A stretch of 64,000 nt of DNA from Arthrinium phaeospermum (Eukaryota; Ascomycota; Sordariomycetes; Amphisphaeriales; Apiosporaceae): assembly GCA_006503535.1 (NCBI GenBank), contig QYRS01000013.1, positions 1,054,001-1,118,000 of the forward strand. The letters are read 5' to 3'. Shown here in pieces: positions 9,652 to 20,369 of this stretch. Both the position numbers and the translations under genes were made by a program. The notes beneath the pieces were generated by a model that was not told the DNA's origin, did no database searches, and was given only the letters and a program-made list of their open reading frames with translations. Position 1 is the stretch's first letter; every line of letters starts with the position of its first letter.

Positions 9652-11001
9652 ATGGCAACCAAAACTCTAGAGGCCCAGTTCGGGCGCATGTCGGTAAACG
9701 ACGAAAACAGCAACTCAGGCGATGGCACCAAGCTGTACAAGTCCAAGGTATGCATCCTCCACCACGCGGCTTTACTGTCGAGGCCCAGCCATGTTAACCT
9801 CTTGATTCATCGTAGGCTGGCACCTCAAACACACAGTTGGCACACAGTTCCAGCAGGCCAGGCCTCTACAAGGTCGCTTTGCAATCCCAGAGCGGCAACA
9901 CCATCACCTCCGTCACTCTCCCCTCCCAAGCAGCGCAACGAAAGGGCTCGCAACCACCTTCCCCCACACGAAAGCCCCTGCCCAGTTCAAGCTCAAGGAC
10001 ATCCGACGAGTCTCAAGCTGAACGCAAGTCTGTTGTGCTCGTCGAGCAGCCCACCATCAAGCAGTTTCACCTGGGCATGTTCGAGATTGGTCGCCCGTTG
10101 GGTAAGGGCAAGTTCGGCCGCGTCTATCTGGCCCGCGAGCGCTCAAACGGCTTCATCTGTGCTTTGAAGGTACTGCACAAGAATGAGTTGCAGCAAGGCC
10201 GTGTCGAGAAGCAGGTGCGCCGCGAGATCGAGATCCAGAGCAACCTGCGCCACCCCAACGTCCTTCAGCTGTACGGCCACTTCCACGACAGCAAGCGTGT
10301 CTTTCTGATCCTGGAGTTTGCTGGCAAGGGTGAACTTTACAAGCATCTCCGCAAGGAGAACCGGTTCCCCGAGTGGAAGGCCGCCCAGTACGTCGCACAG
10401 ATGGCCAGTGCTCTGCGGTATCTGCACCGCAAGCACGTTATCCACAGGGACATCAAGCCGGAGAACATCCTGGTGGGCATCCACGGCGAGCTGAAGCTCT
10501 CGGATTTCGGCTGGAGTGTGCACGCACCCAACAACCGACGCCAGACCATGTGCGGCACGCTGGACTACCTGCCCCCGGAGATGATCAAGCCCGGCGGCTC
10601 CGATAACTTTTACAACGAGAAGGTTGACCTGTGGTCGCTTGGTGTGCTGGCATATGAGTTTTTGGTTGGAGAGGCGCCGTTTGAGGACACACCTGTTATG
10701 ACACAACGGAGGATTGCCAGGGCTGACATGACGATTCCATCGTTCGTGAGCCCCGAGGCACGAGACATGATCAAGAAGGTAAGTCTCACACGAATACTTT
10801 TATTACTCTTTGCCATAGGCCTTGTGCTAATTCGACGACATCTAGCTCCTCGTTCTTGACCCCGATAAGAGAATACCCCTTGACCAGGTCCAGCAACATC
10901 CTTGGATTCTCAAGCACTGTGTGAAGGGCGAGCGAGCTGCAAACCGTGAGAAATCCAAGTCTGGATCTGGATCTGGATCTGGATCTGGATCAAGCCAATG
11001 A
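9652..11001 (+). CDS. IPL1: Aurora-type serine/threonine kinase (IPL1/ARK1)
   Basis: Three exons (9652-9747, 9816-10778, 10846-11001) with canonical GT-AG introns give 404 residues. Aurora kinase is the catalytic subunit of the chromosomal passenger complex that corrects kinetochore attachment and supports spindle-checkpoint function and cytokinesis. The N-terminal 120 residues are low-complexity. The kinase domain starts near residue 121 with a glycine loop [13 protein letters not shown], then ALKVL (catalytic Lys), HRDIKPENI near residue 242, and [19 protein letters not shown]. The activation-loop stretch with [10 protein letters not shown] is diagnostic for Aurora. The protein ends after HPWILKHC in a Lys-rich stretch and a (Ser-Gly)n tail encoded by a hexanucleotide repeat. 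ATP23 lies convergently 252 bp downstream. Confidence 0.95.
10960..10992 (+). repeat. TCTGGA hexanucleotide microsatellite in the Aurora tail
   Basis: Five TCTGGA units plus a final TCA encode a Ser-Gly dipeptide run directly before the stop codon. The unit is a multiple of three, so length changes keep the frame. Confidence 0.85.
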
Positions 11002-11253
11002 TCTGTCTTAATGAAGTAATGAAACGCATCGATTGTAATATAATTTAGGAGCAGGCGTTCAGGATAGGGGGGCGTTCAATCTGGCCATGGGAAATCTTGC
11101 GTTAAGGAGAGGGAAGTGCTGGTATTCAGATTCCTTTTTTAAATACAGACATACAATATCTATTGTATCCTTAACTCCAGGCTCCGCCGATGATATTGTA
11201 CAAACTGCCGCCCCAAGGATTCGATGGGAATCGTGTACTGGCCAAACCCATTG

Positions 11254-12132
11254 TTACCTGTATACCTCATCGAATGGCCGGGTGTCTGAAAAGCATGAAT
11301 CCCATACTTGATTCACGGCTTTCACGGCTTGCACATCGTCCTTACACCGCGGTCTTGCCAAAACAGAGCTTACGGCTCTCTGGCGTACGCAATCTTGGAA
11401 CTGCTGTGTCAACGTCCAGTTTCCTCGGGTGAAGGATTCTCTTGTCCACCGGCATTCACCACTCAACATGGACGCTCGAATCTGACATGACAAGGCTTAT
11501 CAGTGCAACGAACAGCGAATAGCGAACGGGTATCCACCGCTTGAAGAACGTACCTCTGTGCAAGCTGCGTGCTTCAGGTCCTTGTCGCCGGTCCAGTCCA
11601 TCTTCCAGCGCAGGTGGTCCCAGGCGTGGACCATCTCGTGGGCCAGGGTGTCCTCGAGGTGGCTCCTGTTGCGGACCTCGTTGGCGCAGATGAGGATGCC
11701 GTGGTCGGGGCTGAAGCCGCCGCTCTGACGGTGGACCTCGCCGTCCTCGGTGAGGCGGGCGGGGCAGCGGCGGCAGACAACGTTGTCGCGGTCGAGGCGG
11801 CCGTTGAGGGCCTCGACCTTCTCGCGCAGGAAGCGCACCGTCGGCGAGTGCTGCAGCGCAAAGTCCCGGTACTCCTCGCAGCGCCGGCAGTCGGCCGCCT
11901 CGTTGGCCGTCGTCCGCGACTCCCGGTAGTGGAACTGGCCCTCGGGCGTCACCTGCCCCGCCAGGATCTTGAAGTAGTTCACCCACCACTTGGTCTGCGG
12001 GTCGAAGCCCGTGCGCGCCGGGTCGTTCTTGACGATCGGGGGGAGGTCGGTCGGCGAGGCGGCGGTGGTAGCCGTGGCACTACTACTGCTGGCCGCTTCG
12101 GACACGGCGCCCGGCGATTGTGTCGGCGCCAT
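11254..12132 (-). CDS. ATP23: Mitochondrial inner membrane metalloprotease ATP23
   Basis: Two exons, 11554-12132 and 11481-11254 on the minus strand, are joined over a 72 bp intron (GTACGT...CAG) to give 268 residues. ATP23 in yeast processes the mitochondrial Atp6 precursor and chaperones ATP-synthase assembly in the intermembrane space. The zinc-protease motif HEMVH is at residues 165-169. Cys pairs occur before it (CRRC and VVCRRC) and further Cys residues lie in the second exon (GECRW, DCV, RCKDD, DSCF), fitting the disulfide-rich family. The conserved C terminus reads [13 protein letters not shown]. The N-terminal 30 residues are Ser/Ala-rich. PRO1 is divergent upstream. Confidence 0.95.
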
Positions 12133-12673
12133 TGTTTGTGGAAGGCAGGGCGCAATTGGTTTCTGTTGGGTGGCTTGGGCGAACGCAATGCCTTCTTCCT
12201 ACTTCAGGTTCGACTAATAGAGTCCGGGCGGGGTGTGGCGCTATTCGGAGACAGGATGAGCCCGATGTAGTTCGTCAAGTCTGGTATTGACGTAGATCGT
12301 AAATAGTATATCTTGAAAGCGATAAGATTCTAGGTAGATATCTGACCTCGGGTGGGTTTCCATGGAACCTTAGCTTGGGTGCTCCAAGTACATTGGTACT
12401 TGCTAGGCGGTGAGAATTATGCAGGTCCAGCGATTGGTAGAGCAACCTAGTTAAATCAATCATACCATCGACATTCTGCCATCAATTGATGCTGGGCAGG
12501 CTCGCTTTCTGGGGCGCTCTTTCTTGACCGACTTCGGCAAGTCCAATGGGAATGTTTGCCGCCGAGTGGAAATCTGCCGGTCGACTCTTGGGAGGTATAA
12601 CTTACGCAGATTTGCTGACTGTGGTGGACCTTCCATAACCAAAGCACTTCTGCACGCCTTGCCAAGTCACACG
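12133..12673. other. Divergent ATP23/PRO1 promoter region
   Basis: About 540 bp between the ATP23 start and the first ATG of the PRO1 leader. No gene is seen. Confidence 0.55.
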
Positions 12674-12840
12674 ATGGCCGCCCCAGCGGGCGACAATGCG
12701 CCCTGTGAGTCTTGTCTTTCTGCATGCTCGTACATAATAATGCATGAACTATTCTCTGGGTCTTTCCATCGCTGCTGTCTTTCCCTTTTCCTATCCTTCG
12801 TCTTTGAGCCAGTTTGACTAATTCAGATTTGCCAACATGA
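12674..12840 (+). promoter_or_regulatory. Intron-split uORF overlapping the PRO1 start codon
   Basis: An ATG at 12674 in strong context (A at -3, G at +4) opens a short frame. A leader intron 12705-12826 (GTGAGT donor, CTAAT branch, CAG acceptor) interrupts it. After splicing it encodes 14 residues, MAAPAGDNAPYLPT, and ends at TGA 12838-12840, which overlaps the PRO1 start (ATGA at 12837-12840). In unspliced RNA the same frame would instead stop at 12817. A translational regulatory role is inferred only from this arrangement. Confidence 0.5.
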
Positions 12841-14344
12841 AAGCCGCCAAGTCACTTACGGTCGTCATTAAACTCGGTAAGTGACGGTCCCTCAACGAGA
12901 CCAGGGCGAATTGCCCTGGCCGCTCTCTGTTCCTTGTAAGGGACAATGCAGTGGGGCACGTCGTACGGGAACTCTTCTGACAACAGGTTGGTCTGTTCTA
13001 TAGGAACTAGCTCTATAGTCGACGAGAAGACTCATGAGCCCTTGCTTCCCATCTTAACCCTCATCGTCTCGACGGCCGTAAGGCTTCGTAAAGATGGACA
13101 TAAAGTCGTCATTGTATCATCCGGCGCCATCGGCGTTGGCCTGCAACGGATGGACCGGGACAAGCGTCCAAAGCACCTACACGAGCTGCAGGCCCTGGCG
13201 GCTATCGGCCAGTGTCGCCTGATGAGCCTGTGGGACAGCTTCTTTGGCCACTACCGGCAACCCATCGCCCAGATTCTCTTGACCAGGAATGATATCGCCG
13301 ATGTACGTTGACATCAGACACGTGGGCTTGCACCAAGGCACTAATACTCGACGGGCAGCGAACGAGATATCTCAACGCGCAAAACACCATGGTGGGGCTT
13401 CTGGACATGGGCGTGATCCCCATTGTCAACGAAAACGACACTCTGGCTGTTGCCGAGATCAAGTTCGGCGACAATGACACTCTCTCTGCCATCACCGCCG
13501 GCATGGTTCATGCCGACTTCCTCTTCTTGATGACAGATGTCGACTGCCTCTATGACAAGAACCCGCGGACGAACCCAGACGCCAAGGCTATCGAGGTTGT
13601 CGAGGATATTAGTAGCGTCCAAGCAGACGGTAGATTATCCCCATCAAACCACTCGAAGTTTTAGTGCTAACAAGGAGCCCAGTTTCGAGCGCTGGGTCGT
13701 CCCTTGGGACTGGCGGCATGGCAACAAAGATAGTTGCTGCGAAGCTCGCAACTTCGGCTGGCGTCATGACGGTCATCACTCGCTCCTCTAGTCCCGGCAA
13801 CATTACCCAGATTGTACGTCATGTGCAGAATACCAGTAGATCCTCCCAACAAGCTGAGGATTCGCCGTCTGAGTCCACGGGGTCTCCGTCAGTCGAGGAC
13901 GACGTCAAGGTCCCACTACACACCCGATTCCTTCCTTCCCCCCAGCCCATTCGAGATCGGTACTTTTGGCTTCTACACGGCCTCGCACCCCACGGTACTC
14001 TCTATATCGATGCTGGTGCGCACCGAGCCTTGGCCCATAAAGCAGGGCTCCTGCCCGTCGGCGTACTCGATGTCGAGGGCTCCTTCGCCTCACACGAATC
14101 AGTCCGTGTGGTCGTCGTAGAGCGTAAATCGGAGCCTGGGCCCGATGGGAAACCATGGTGCGGCACTCCCCAGGAAGTCGGCCGGGCGCTGGTCAACTAC
14201 GCTGCCAGTGAGATCCAACGGATCAAAGGGCGCCGAAGCAAGGAGATACAGAGCATACTCGACTACGCGGATAGCGATTATGTGGCAGACAGGGACAATG
14301 TCAGCCTCTTCCAACGCGAGAGCCGACCTGTAACCCCAATATAA
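12837..14344 (+). CDS. PRO1: Glutamate 5-kinase (gamma-glutamyl kinase), proline synthesis
   Basis: Four exons, 12837-12876, 13004-13302, 13359-13629 and 13683-14344, keep frame over three introns and give 423 residues, close to the 428 of yeast Pro1. The enzyme phosphorylates glutamate, the first step of proline synthesis. The amino-acid kinase fold is seen as VVIKLGTSS at the N terminus, [51 protein letters not shown] and [17 protein letters not shown]-terminal PUA-like domain covers roughly residues 330-415. ATG 12837 (AAC at -3 to -1) was chosen because the kinase fold starts right after it and the upstream ATG 12674 is out of frame after splicing. The stop is convergent with NIP7. Confidence 0.94.
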
Positions 14345-14870
14345 TACATATGGCGGAGAACGTTGCGAGACCAAACTTGCAGCCGGTTTTTTCAAAACTG
14401 GCGTTACGGGATTGTTGGTGTGAACGGTTGAAAAGGGGGTCGGATATACGAGGTAGGTTTTCAGGTTGATACAAGCATAGATAGAGCCAGCAGCTCTTTT
14501 TGGACTTAGCGACACTGAGCCGGTTACAGCGTATAGATATTACTATCCACTCGCATATAGTATTGCCAAAAAAAAAATACCATCGACCCAATTTCACGTT
14601 GCGGTCCCCTTCTCACATGTATGGTGCTGCTTGGGCGAGAGGTTGACGAAGGGTTGCTGAAATTCGGCTGCCTTTGAGCCTCTTCGTGCTAAATAAACGA
14701 CTAAAGAAGACCAATGACGCAGGATATCGCAGCCATGACCAAACCATGACTGATATGATTTTGCCTCCAAAACACCGTAACTCCGCTGATCGATGCAGAT
14801 AAGTGCGAGAGCGCTTCCTCCTCCTCCCCCTTTTTGTCTGATAGCCATCCATCGGCGCCCCCTTGCCATT
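14345..14870. other. Convergent PRO1/NIP7 spacer
   Basis: 526 bp between two stop codons. Only 3' UTR-like sequence with a short A run near 14568 is seen. Confidence 0.55.
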
Positions 14871-15813
14871 CTAACCAGAAGAGAACAGAGAGTCCTCGTC
14901 ACGCAGGTACTCGCCAGCATCTGCTTGTCGGAAGACCACCATGCCCGTGGGAGCTAAACGTCTCGCCTCGGCGGTGGATCGGGCCGTCACGCCGAAGCCC
15001 AGCGGCCGGTCGTCCATGCTGAAGACGACGATTCCGGTGTGCTCTGGCGTATCCTCGGTCCATCGGCCGACGTGCGCCTTGACAATGTTACCGCCGTAGA
15101 GGAAGGGCATCTCGCCGGAAGGCTGCAGAGGAAGCTGGTGTTAGTTGTCTGAGGTAGTATTGATGACCATGGCCAGGAGTTCAGGGGAGTTCGGGACGTA
15201 CCTTGATCCAGATCTTGTAGCGGGAGTGCTCGGCTGTGCATCCATAGTTGTTGTTTAGTATACCATTGGAGAAGGCTGTCCTGAGATTATGGGGAGGGCA
15301 TACCCAAGATTGGCAGTGCGGTGATGTGAAGCTTGAACTTCCCCGTCTTGGTCATCTTTCCCAAGCACGTGCCCAAGCTCAGCAGATTCTCGCGAGCTAC
15401 CGTAGTGGCCAGGTTGGCCATTGAGAGGAGGACATAGTAGACACCTATCCGCAGAGCAATTCCGACGACGTTAGCGATTGCAAATTGCAGAGAGCGCATC
15501 GGACTGGGCAGTACTGCGCATCACGCGACAGGGCGCGCCGGAGGGAGGGAGGGAAACGGGCGCCCGCCAGTCGCAAGGGTGTAGAGAGTCTTACGGTCTT
15601 TTTGCACTCGGAAAACGTATCGGTCGGCGTTGGGCGAGTTGTCAATGGGCGCAATGAGGTTCTTCAAGCTGTTGCCGCATATCGACGCAAGCTTCGCGAA
15701 GACCGTCTGGGTCTGGCGAGTTAAGGCAAGAAGAATCCTTGGTCAGCCAGCTGTTCTGGAGGCGCAGGGCAAATGGGAATTGGACCTACCTCTTCTTCTG
15801 TAAGGGGACGCAT
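14871..15813 (-). CDS. NIP7: 60S ribosome biogenesis factor NIP7
   Basis: Five minus-strand exons (15813-15790, 15706-15595, 15444-15304, 15233-15202, 15122-14871) join in frame to 186 residues, close to the roughly 180 usual for NIP7. NIP7 is a nucleolar protein needed for 27S pre-rRNA processing and 60S subunit assembly, and it binds RNA through a C-terminal PUA domain. The protein starts MRPLTEEE, continues with TVFAKLASICG, YVFRVQKDRVYYV, LLSLGTCLGKMTKTGKFKLH, and ends with the PUA blocks PSGEMPFLYGGNIVKAHVGR and GFGVTARSTAEAR, all characteristic. The first coding exon is only 24 nt and the fourth 32 nt. NOC3, another 60S factor, is divergent from the same short promoter. Confidence 0.95.
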
Positions 15814-16127
15814 TTTGACAAACTGTATACCGTGGGAGTTATATGACTTCTTCAATCACCTGAACTATGGGCGCGGGGCGGGATAGTCGATGGTTGCTCA
15901 GGTGTATTGCTCTTGTACTTTGTAGCATCCTCCAGAACTTTTTCTTATCGAAGGTTGCGCTAAGAGATCTTATCTCTTCTTGGCGTCGCTTGAGTGGCCG
16001 GACAGGGATTAAGAGAGTGGGGCTACCGCGGAAAAGAAGGACCCTGGGCTCAATTCTCTGGAAATTTTATGTTCATCTTCTTGGTCAGCCAACTTGGAGC
16101 AAAACGACTTATATACCAGCAAACCAG
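15814..16127. promoter_or_regulatory. Bidirectional NIP7/NOC3 promoter
   Basis: Only 314 bp separate the start codons of two 60S-biogenesis genes on opposite strands. It contains two CTTATC (GATA-type) sites at about 15943 and 15969 and GGAAATTTTATG at 16060-16070, a partial match to the rRNA-processing element known in yeast. The frame of NOC3 stays open across most of it, but this is taken as leader. Confidence 0.5.
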
Positions 16128-18155
16128 ATGTCGTTCACAAACATGGCCTCCAGACCGGCGAAAAAGAGGAAGCTCACTCCTCCCCCGTCAGATGAGGATG
16201 ACAGGTCCAGCGCCAAGGCGCAAAAGGCCTTCTTCAAGAATGCCGCCAGCTGGGACCTGGAGCAGGACTATGAGACGAAAGCCCGGAAAGCCCAGGCCAA
16301 GGTGAAGGAGAGCACACGGCTACCCATCAAGCTTGCCGATGGCCGGTTGCAGCACATGCAGGACACGCAAGATGATGCGGGCTCAGCCGTAAGCGACGAG
16401 GACTGGTTAGACGCCTCCGATGCAAGCGGCGTGGAGGAGGAAGAGGAGGAGGAGCCGGAGGCGCCAAAGATCCCGGTAGCTCAGCAGATTCGGGAGGCCA
16501 AGGAGGAGTTAGCAAAGATTGCCATGCTGGTCCAAGAAGACCCAGAGGACAACGCCGGTGCCTTCAAAGCCCTGGCCAAGATTGGACAGTCACGTGTTCC
16601 CGCCATACAAAAGCTCGCCATGGCCACCCAGCTTTCTGTCTACAAGGATGTCATTCCCGGCTACAGGATAAGACCGCAAACAGAGGACGGTCCGAAGGAG
16701 CTGATATCAAAGGGGGTTCGGACTCTAAGGGGCTACGAACAGGCCATGGTTGCGGGATACCAGGGCTTCATCAAGGAGCTCACCAAACAAGCGAAACTAG
16801 GCCGGGGTGAAGCACCCGGAAAGGGCCAGACTGTTGCGAATGTCGCCATAACTTGCGCATGCACCTTGCTGAACAGCGTGCCTCACTTCAACTTCCGAAC
16901 CGACTTGGTCAAGATCCTCGTGGGCAAGCTGAGCACGAGGAGGGTGGACAACGATTTCGAGAAGTGTGCCGCCAGTCTCATCAAGCTGTTTGAAGACGAT
17001 GAGGAAGGCCGTCCCGCCATGGAAGCCGTAGGGCTGCTCTCCAAGATGATGAGGGCCAGAGACTACCAGGTTGATGAAAGTGTCCTGAACTTATTCCTCC
17101 ATCTGCGGCTTCTCTCCGAATTCTCTGGCAAAGCCTCGACAGACCATGTTGACCACGCCGATGGTCCGAGACCCAAGAAGTTCAAGAACAAGAAGGACGT
17201 TCGCAGCAAAAAGCAGAAGAAGTTGGATAAGGAGCAGAAGGCGCTACAGAAGGACATGGACCAAGCCGATGCCATCGTGAGCCATGAAGAACGGGAGCGT
17301 ATGCAAAGCGAGACACTCAAGCTCGTCTTCGCCTCCTATTTCCGCATCCTGAAGGCCAGAGTAGCGCACTTGATGGGTGCCACCCTCGAGGGTTTGGCAA
17401 AATACGCGCACTTGATCAACCAAGATTTCTTCGGCGATCTTCTGGAGGCGCTGAAAGATTTGATCCGGAGTGCGGATGCCGCAGAGAATGGCGAGGATGA
17501 CGAAGAAGATTTCGAGGCAAACCCCCGCAACACGGCCCGCGAGTCCCTGCTTTGCACCGTAACCGCCTTCGCGCTGCTCGCAGGCCAAGACGCGCACAAC
17601 TCCCGTGGCGATCTGCATCTCGATCTCTCCTTCTTCACAGCCCACCTCTACAAGGCCCTTCTCCAACTCTCGACACACCCCGACCTGGAGCTCGGCGCCA
17701 AGTCCCTGCACCTCCCGGACCCAGACGCACCATCTACGGCAGCGCCCAAGTCCCGCAACAAGATCAATCTCCAGACCACGACCGTCCTGCTCATCCGCTC
17801 CCTGACCTCCATCCTCCTCCCGCCCTGGAACATCCGCTCCGTACCGCCCCTGCGCCTCGCCGCCTTCACCAAACAGCTCATGTCGGCCTCTCTGCACATG
17901 CCCGAGAAGTCGGCACAAGCCGTCCTGGCCTTGTTGGCCGACGTGGGCGGCACGCACGGCCGCAAGGTTGCCGCGCTCTGGGATACCGAGGAGAGGAAGG
18001 GCGACGGCGTCTTCAACCCCCTCAGCGAGAGCGTCGAGAGCTCCAACCCTTTTGCCACTACGGTGTGGGAGGGCGAGATCCTGAGGCGGCACTACTGCCC
18101 CAAGGTGCGCGAGGGCGTCAAGATTGTCGAGAAAGCTGTGCTTAAGGAGCGTTAA
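16128..18155 (+). CDS. NOC3: Nucleolar complex-associated protein 3
   Basis: An intronless frame from ATG 16128 gives 675 residues (yeast Noc3 has 663). NOC3 pairs with NOC2 and moves pre-60S particles from the nucleolus to the nucleoplasm; in yeast it has also been linked to replication initiation. The N terminus is basic with a PAKKRKL nuclear signal, followed by an acidic stretch (a run of Glu around residue 105). Recognisable blocks include IPVAQQIREAKEELAKIA, FKALAKIGQSRVPAIQKLA, LSVYKDVIPGYRIRP, SKGVRTLRGYEQAM and VPHFNFRTDL. The C-terminal half carries the CBF/Mak21-type region and ends with FATTVWEGEILRRHYCP. An alternative in-frame ATG at 16143 is possible. Confidence 0.93.
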   Translation: MSFTNMASRPAKKRKLTPPPSDEDDRSSAKAQKAFFKNAASWDLEQDYETKARKAQAKVKESTRLPIKLADGRLQHMQDTQDDAGSAVSDEDWLDASDASGVEEEEEEEPEAPKIPVAQQIREAKEELAKIAMLVQEDPEDNAGAFKALAKIGQSRVPAIQKLAMATQLSVYKDVIPGYRIRPQTEDGPKELISKGVRTLRGYEQAMVAGYQGFIKELTKQAKLGRGEAPGKGQTVANVAITCACTLLNSVPHFNFRTDLVKILVGKLSTRRVDNDFEKCAASLIKLFEDDEEGRPAMEAVGLLSKMMRARDYQVDESVLNLFLHLRLLSEFSGKASTDHVDHADGPRPKKFKNKKDVRSKKQKKLDKEQKALQKDMDQADAIVSHEERERMQSETLKLVFASYFRILKARVAHLMGATLEGLAKYAHLINQDFFGDLLEALKDLIRSADAAENGEDDEEDFEANPRNTARESLLCTVTAFALLAGQDAHNSRGDLHLDLSFFTAHLYKALLQLSTHPDLELGAKSLHLPDPDAPSTAAPKSRNKINLQTTTVLLIRSLTSILLPPWNIRSVPPLRLAAFTKQLMSASLHMPEKSAQAVLALLADVGGTHGRKVAALWDTEERKGDGVFNPLSESVESSNPFATTVWEGEILRRHYCPKVREGVKIVEKAVLKER

Positions 18156-18931
18156 TGTTTGACGGTGGCGGTGAAGGTGGTGGTGACTAGATGACGAGCA
18201 GATAGAGACAGACGTTGGGGGGTGGCCTAATCACGTCCAAGACGATGTAGATAGCACAATGATCATCCTACCAAATCAATACAGGCGCTGCATGCGTTGG
18301 CCGCGATACCATACGTAGCATCATGTAAGTGACATGCCACGAGCGTCATAGCCAGGAGGAACATGGTCATTTTCGTATATGTTTACGATTCCTATCTACA
18401 TATCGAGGGTTCCTCTCGATCTCAATTTTGGTGTCCTGGCTGGCCAGGCACAAAACATGCTCGCTCTATAGAAACAGGCAAATAGGCTGACGTTCTGCCA
18501 GACTAAGGCAATTAACTTCGTGCAATCATTTTCGTTCCCATCCGTCGGTGTTCAGAAACAATATCCCTCTGATATACAGCCTTCCCTGGCACTCTCCATC
18601 GATGCCACTGACTGCAGCAGCAGCATGCTGCGTCAGGAATCAATGTATAGTGAGACAGGAACAGCTGGCATATAAATGCCCTGCTGTCGACAAAGGGGGG
18701 GCTGTGATGAGATCTTCCTCAACGGCGATATTCGGAACGTGAGCTGCATGCTAGCAACGCCAAACCGAACAATATAAAAGTACAAGAAATAAGAAGGAAC
18801 CTTGGTGTAGTGTCGCAGGCAATTCAGATTAGCCTAAGACCGCCATGAGACAGCAAGGCAGGTAGCCAAGTGGTTGACGAGAAGCCAACCTCTCGATCCA
18901 ACAACTTAATGTGAATGGTTCGTGGGCCGCT
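18156..18931. other. Convergent 3' spacer
   Basis: 776 bp between the stops of NOC3 and the SRYA-motif gene. No gene recognised. Confidence 0.55.
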
Positions 18932-20369
18932 TTATGCATAGCGAGAAGAGCCTAAACCACCGTGTTTGGTGATGCCGTTGTTGGACTGCAGTGAGTCGGG
19001 TCGGGTTGGCTGTTCCTGGATAGTTTGCATCCTGTTGCTGGCGGGTTGGGCAATACCGCCAGCAAGTGCTTGGATAGAAGCTGGGCTTCTGTAACGGGCC
19101 AGTGACCATGTCTTCTCGGTTCGCCAATGCTACAGATTCCGCGTCAGCATGGGCACGATTAGTGTGATTGGGGTATGCACTTACAGGACGATTGTCAGGC
19201 GTAGGAGGATCTCCAGGACTCTTGGCATCAGAAACGGACTCAGAAGATGCCCATCGAGACTCGCCAATACCGCCGTGGCGACGCAGAGGCTTTATACCTT
19301 CCTCGGTCTGTCCGTCCAGGTCAATCATCTCAATGTCTGAAGTGTTGGATATGCCGCGAATGTGGCTCGAGGGATTCGATCCGGTGCCAACATGAGGAGG
19401 GGGACCAACTCCAAATCCATTGGCCGCGGTTAAGATGAACCGATCACTATGCTGAGCGGGCTGGGAGGCATTCGAAGCTTGCAAGTCTTGGCTAGTAAGA
19501 CCGTTCGCAGCGTTCGCAGCGTTCGTGCCAGTGGCAACCGGGGCAACAGGGGCATCACCATTGCCGTTGGCCTTAGAAACTGGAAGCACAGTAGATGCTA
19601 CCTTGCTGGCGTCATCGGTGTCGTTGGCGTAGCGACTACTTCCGAGTCCGCCATGTTTCGAAACCTGGACAGCAATCGACGACTGTCCGCCTCGAACAGT
19701 CTGGCCGTTTCCGTTAGTGACAGTAGTACTGGCGGAACTGCTGTCACCAGGCAGGGCAGGGAAGGACACAGTGGAAGGTGCTTCAGTGCTAGCGCCGGCA
19801 TAGCGACTATTGACCAGTCCACCATGCGGCTTGCTAGAAGGGCCGGTCACATGAGGCAAGCTAGGCGGCGACTGCTGATGGGTGGGAGTTCTCATTACAT
19901 CACCATTAGAGCGTGCTGCAGTGGCAGCCGTCTCGTTGGGGCCATTGCCGGAGCGATGGGCGCCTTCTCTACGAGGCTGCACATTGTTCAAGGATGCAGT
20001 CTGAGCAGGCTGGGAGACGCGGGGCGTTCTAGATGATCCATATGAGGTCAAGCCTGAGGGTTGAAGTGGCTGAGGGGCATTTCGGGCATGAGTGTATGAA
20101 CTTCCACCACGCTGGTCATGAGGCGATGCAAGTGAGCCGGATCGAGAGGCTGGAGTGACGTGTTGGCGAGATCCATTGCGCACGGGACCAGATGTGTAGG
20201 AACCTGGTCCTGATCTGTAGCCGTTTGAACCACTATCTGGGCCACGGCGGGGGATATTGTTCGAACCCGAACGGCCACCCCTGTTACCGCGTCTTGGAGT
20301 GTGTTGCGAGGGAGCGAAGGAAGCTTGAAGCTCCTTGGCAGCCGCAAGCTGTTCAGGAGAGAAAGGCAT
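18932..20369 (-). CDS. Unrecognised disordered protein with four HGG-SR[YW]A motifs
   Basis: Exon 20369-19185 and exon 19129-18932 join over a 55 bp phase-0 intron (GTAAGT...TAG) to give 460 residues. The protein is rich in Ser, Asn, Gly, Pro and Thr, with an RGG/RG-type basic region near residues 26-50, and is probably disordered. A ten-residue motif occurs four times: HGGLVNSRYA (182-191), HGGLGSSRYA (239-248), HGGIGESRWA (365-374) and HGGLGSSRYA (451-460, the very C terminus). The fourth copy is out of frame in unspliced sequence and appears only after the intron is removed, which supports both the intron and the motif. The start MPFSPEQLAAAKELQASF follows a possible CAG acceptor, so a 5' UTR intron is possible. 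Function is unknown; the regular motif suggests a binding peptide, and the RG-rich part suggests RNA association. Confidence 0.75.

Noticed and set aside
15867..16127. Upstream in-frame extension of NOC3 by 87 codons
   Set aside because: It lies in the short shared promoter, starts 54 bp from the NIP7 start, has no resemblance to NOC3 and precedes the typical basic N terminus.
17244..18092. 282-codon minus-strand frame inside NOC3
   Set aside because: Antisense by-product of high third-position GC in NOC3; no recognisable domain.
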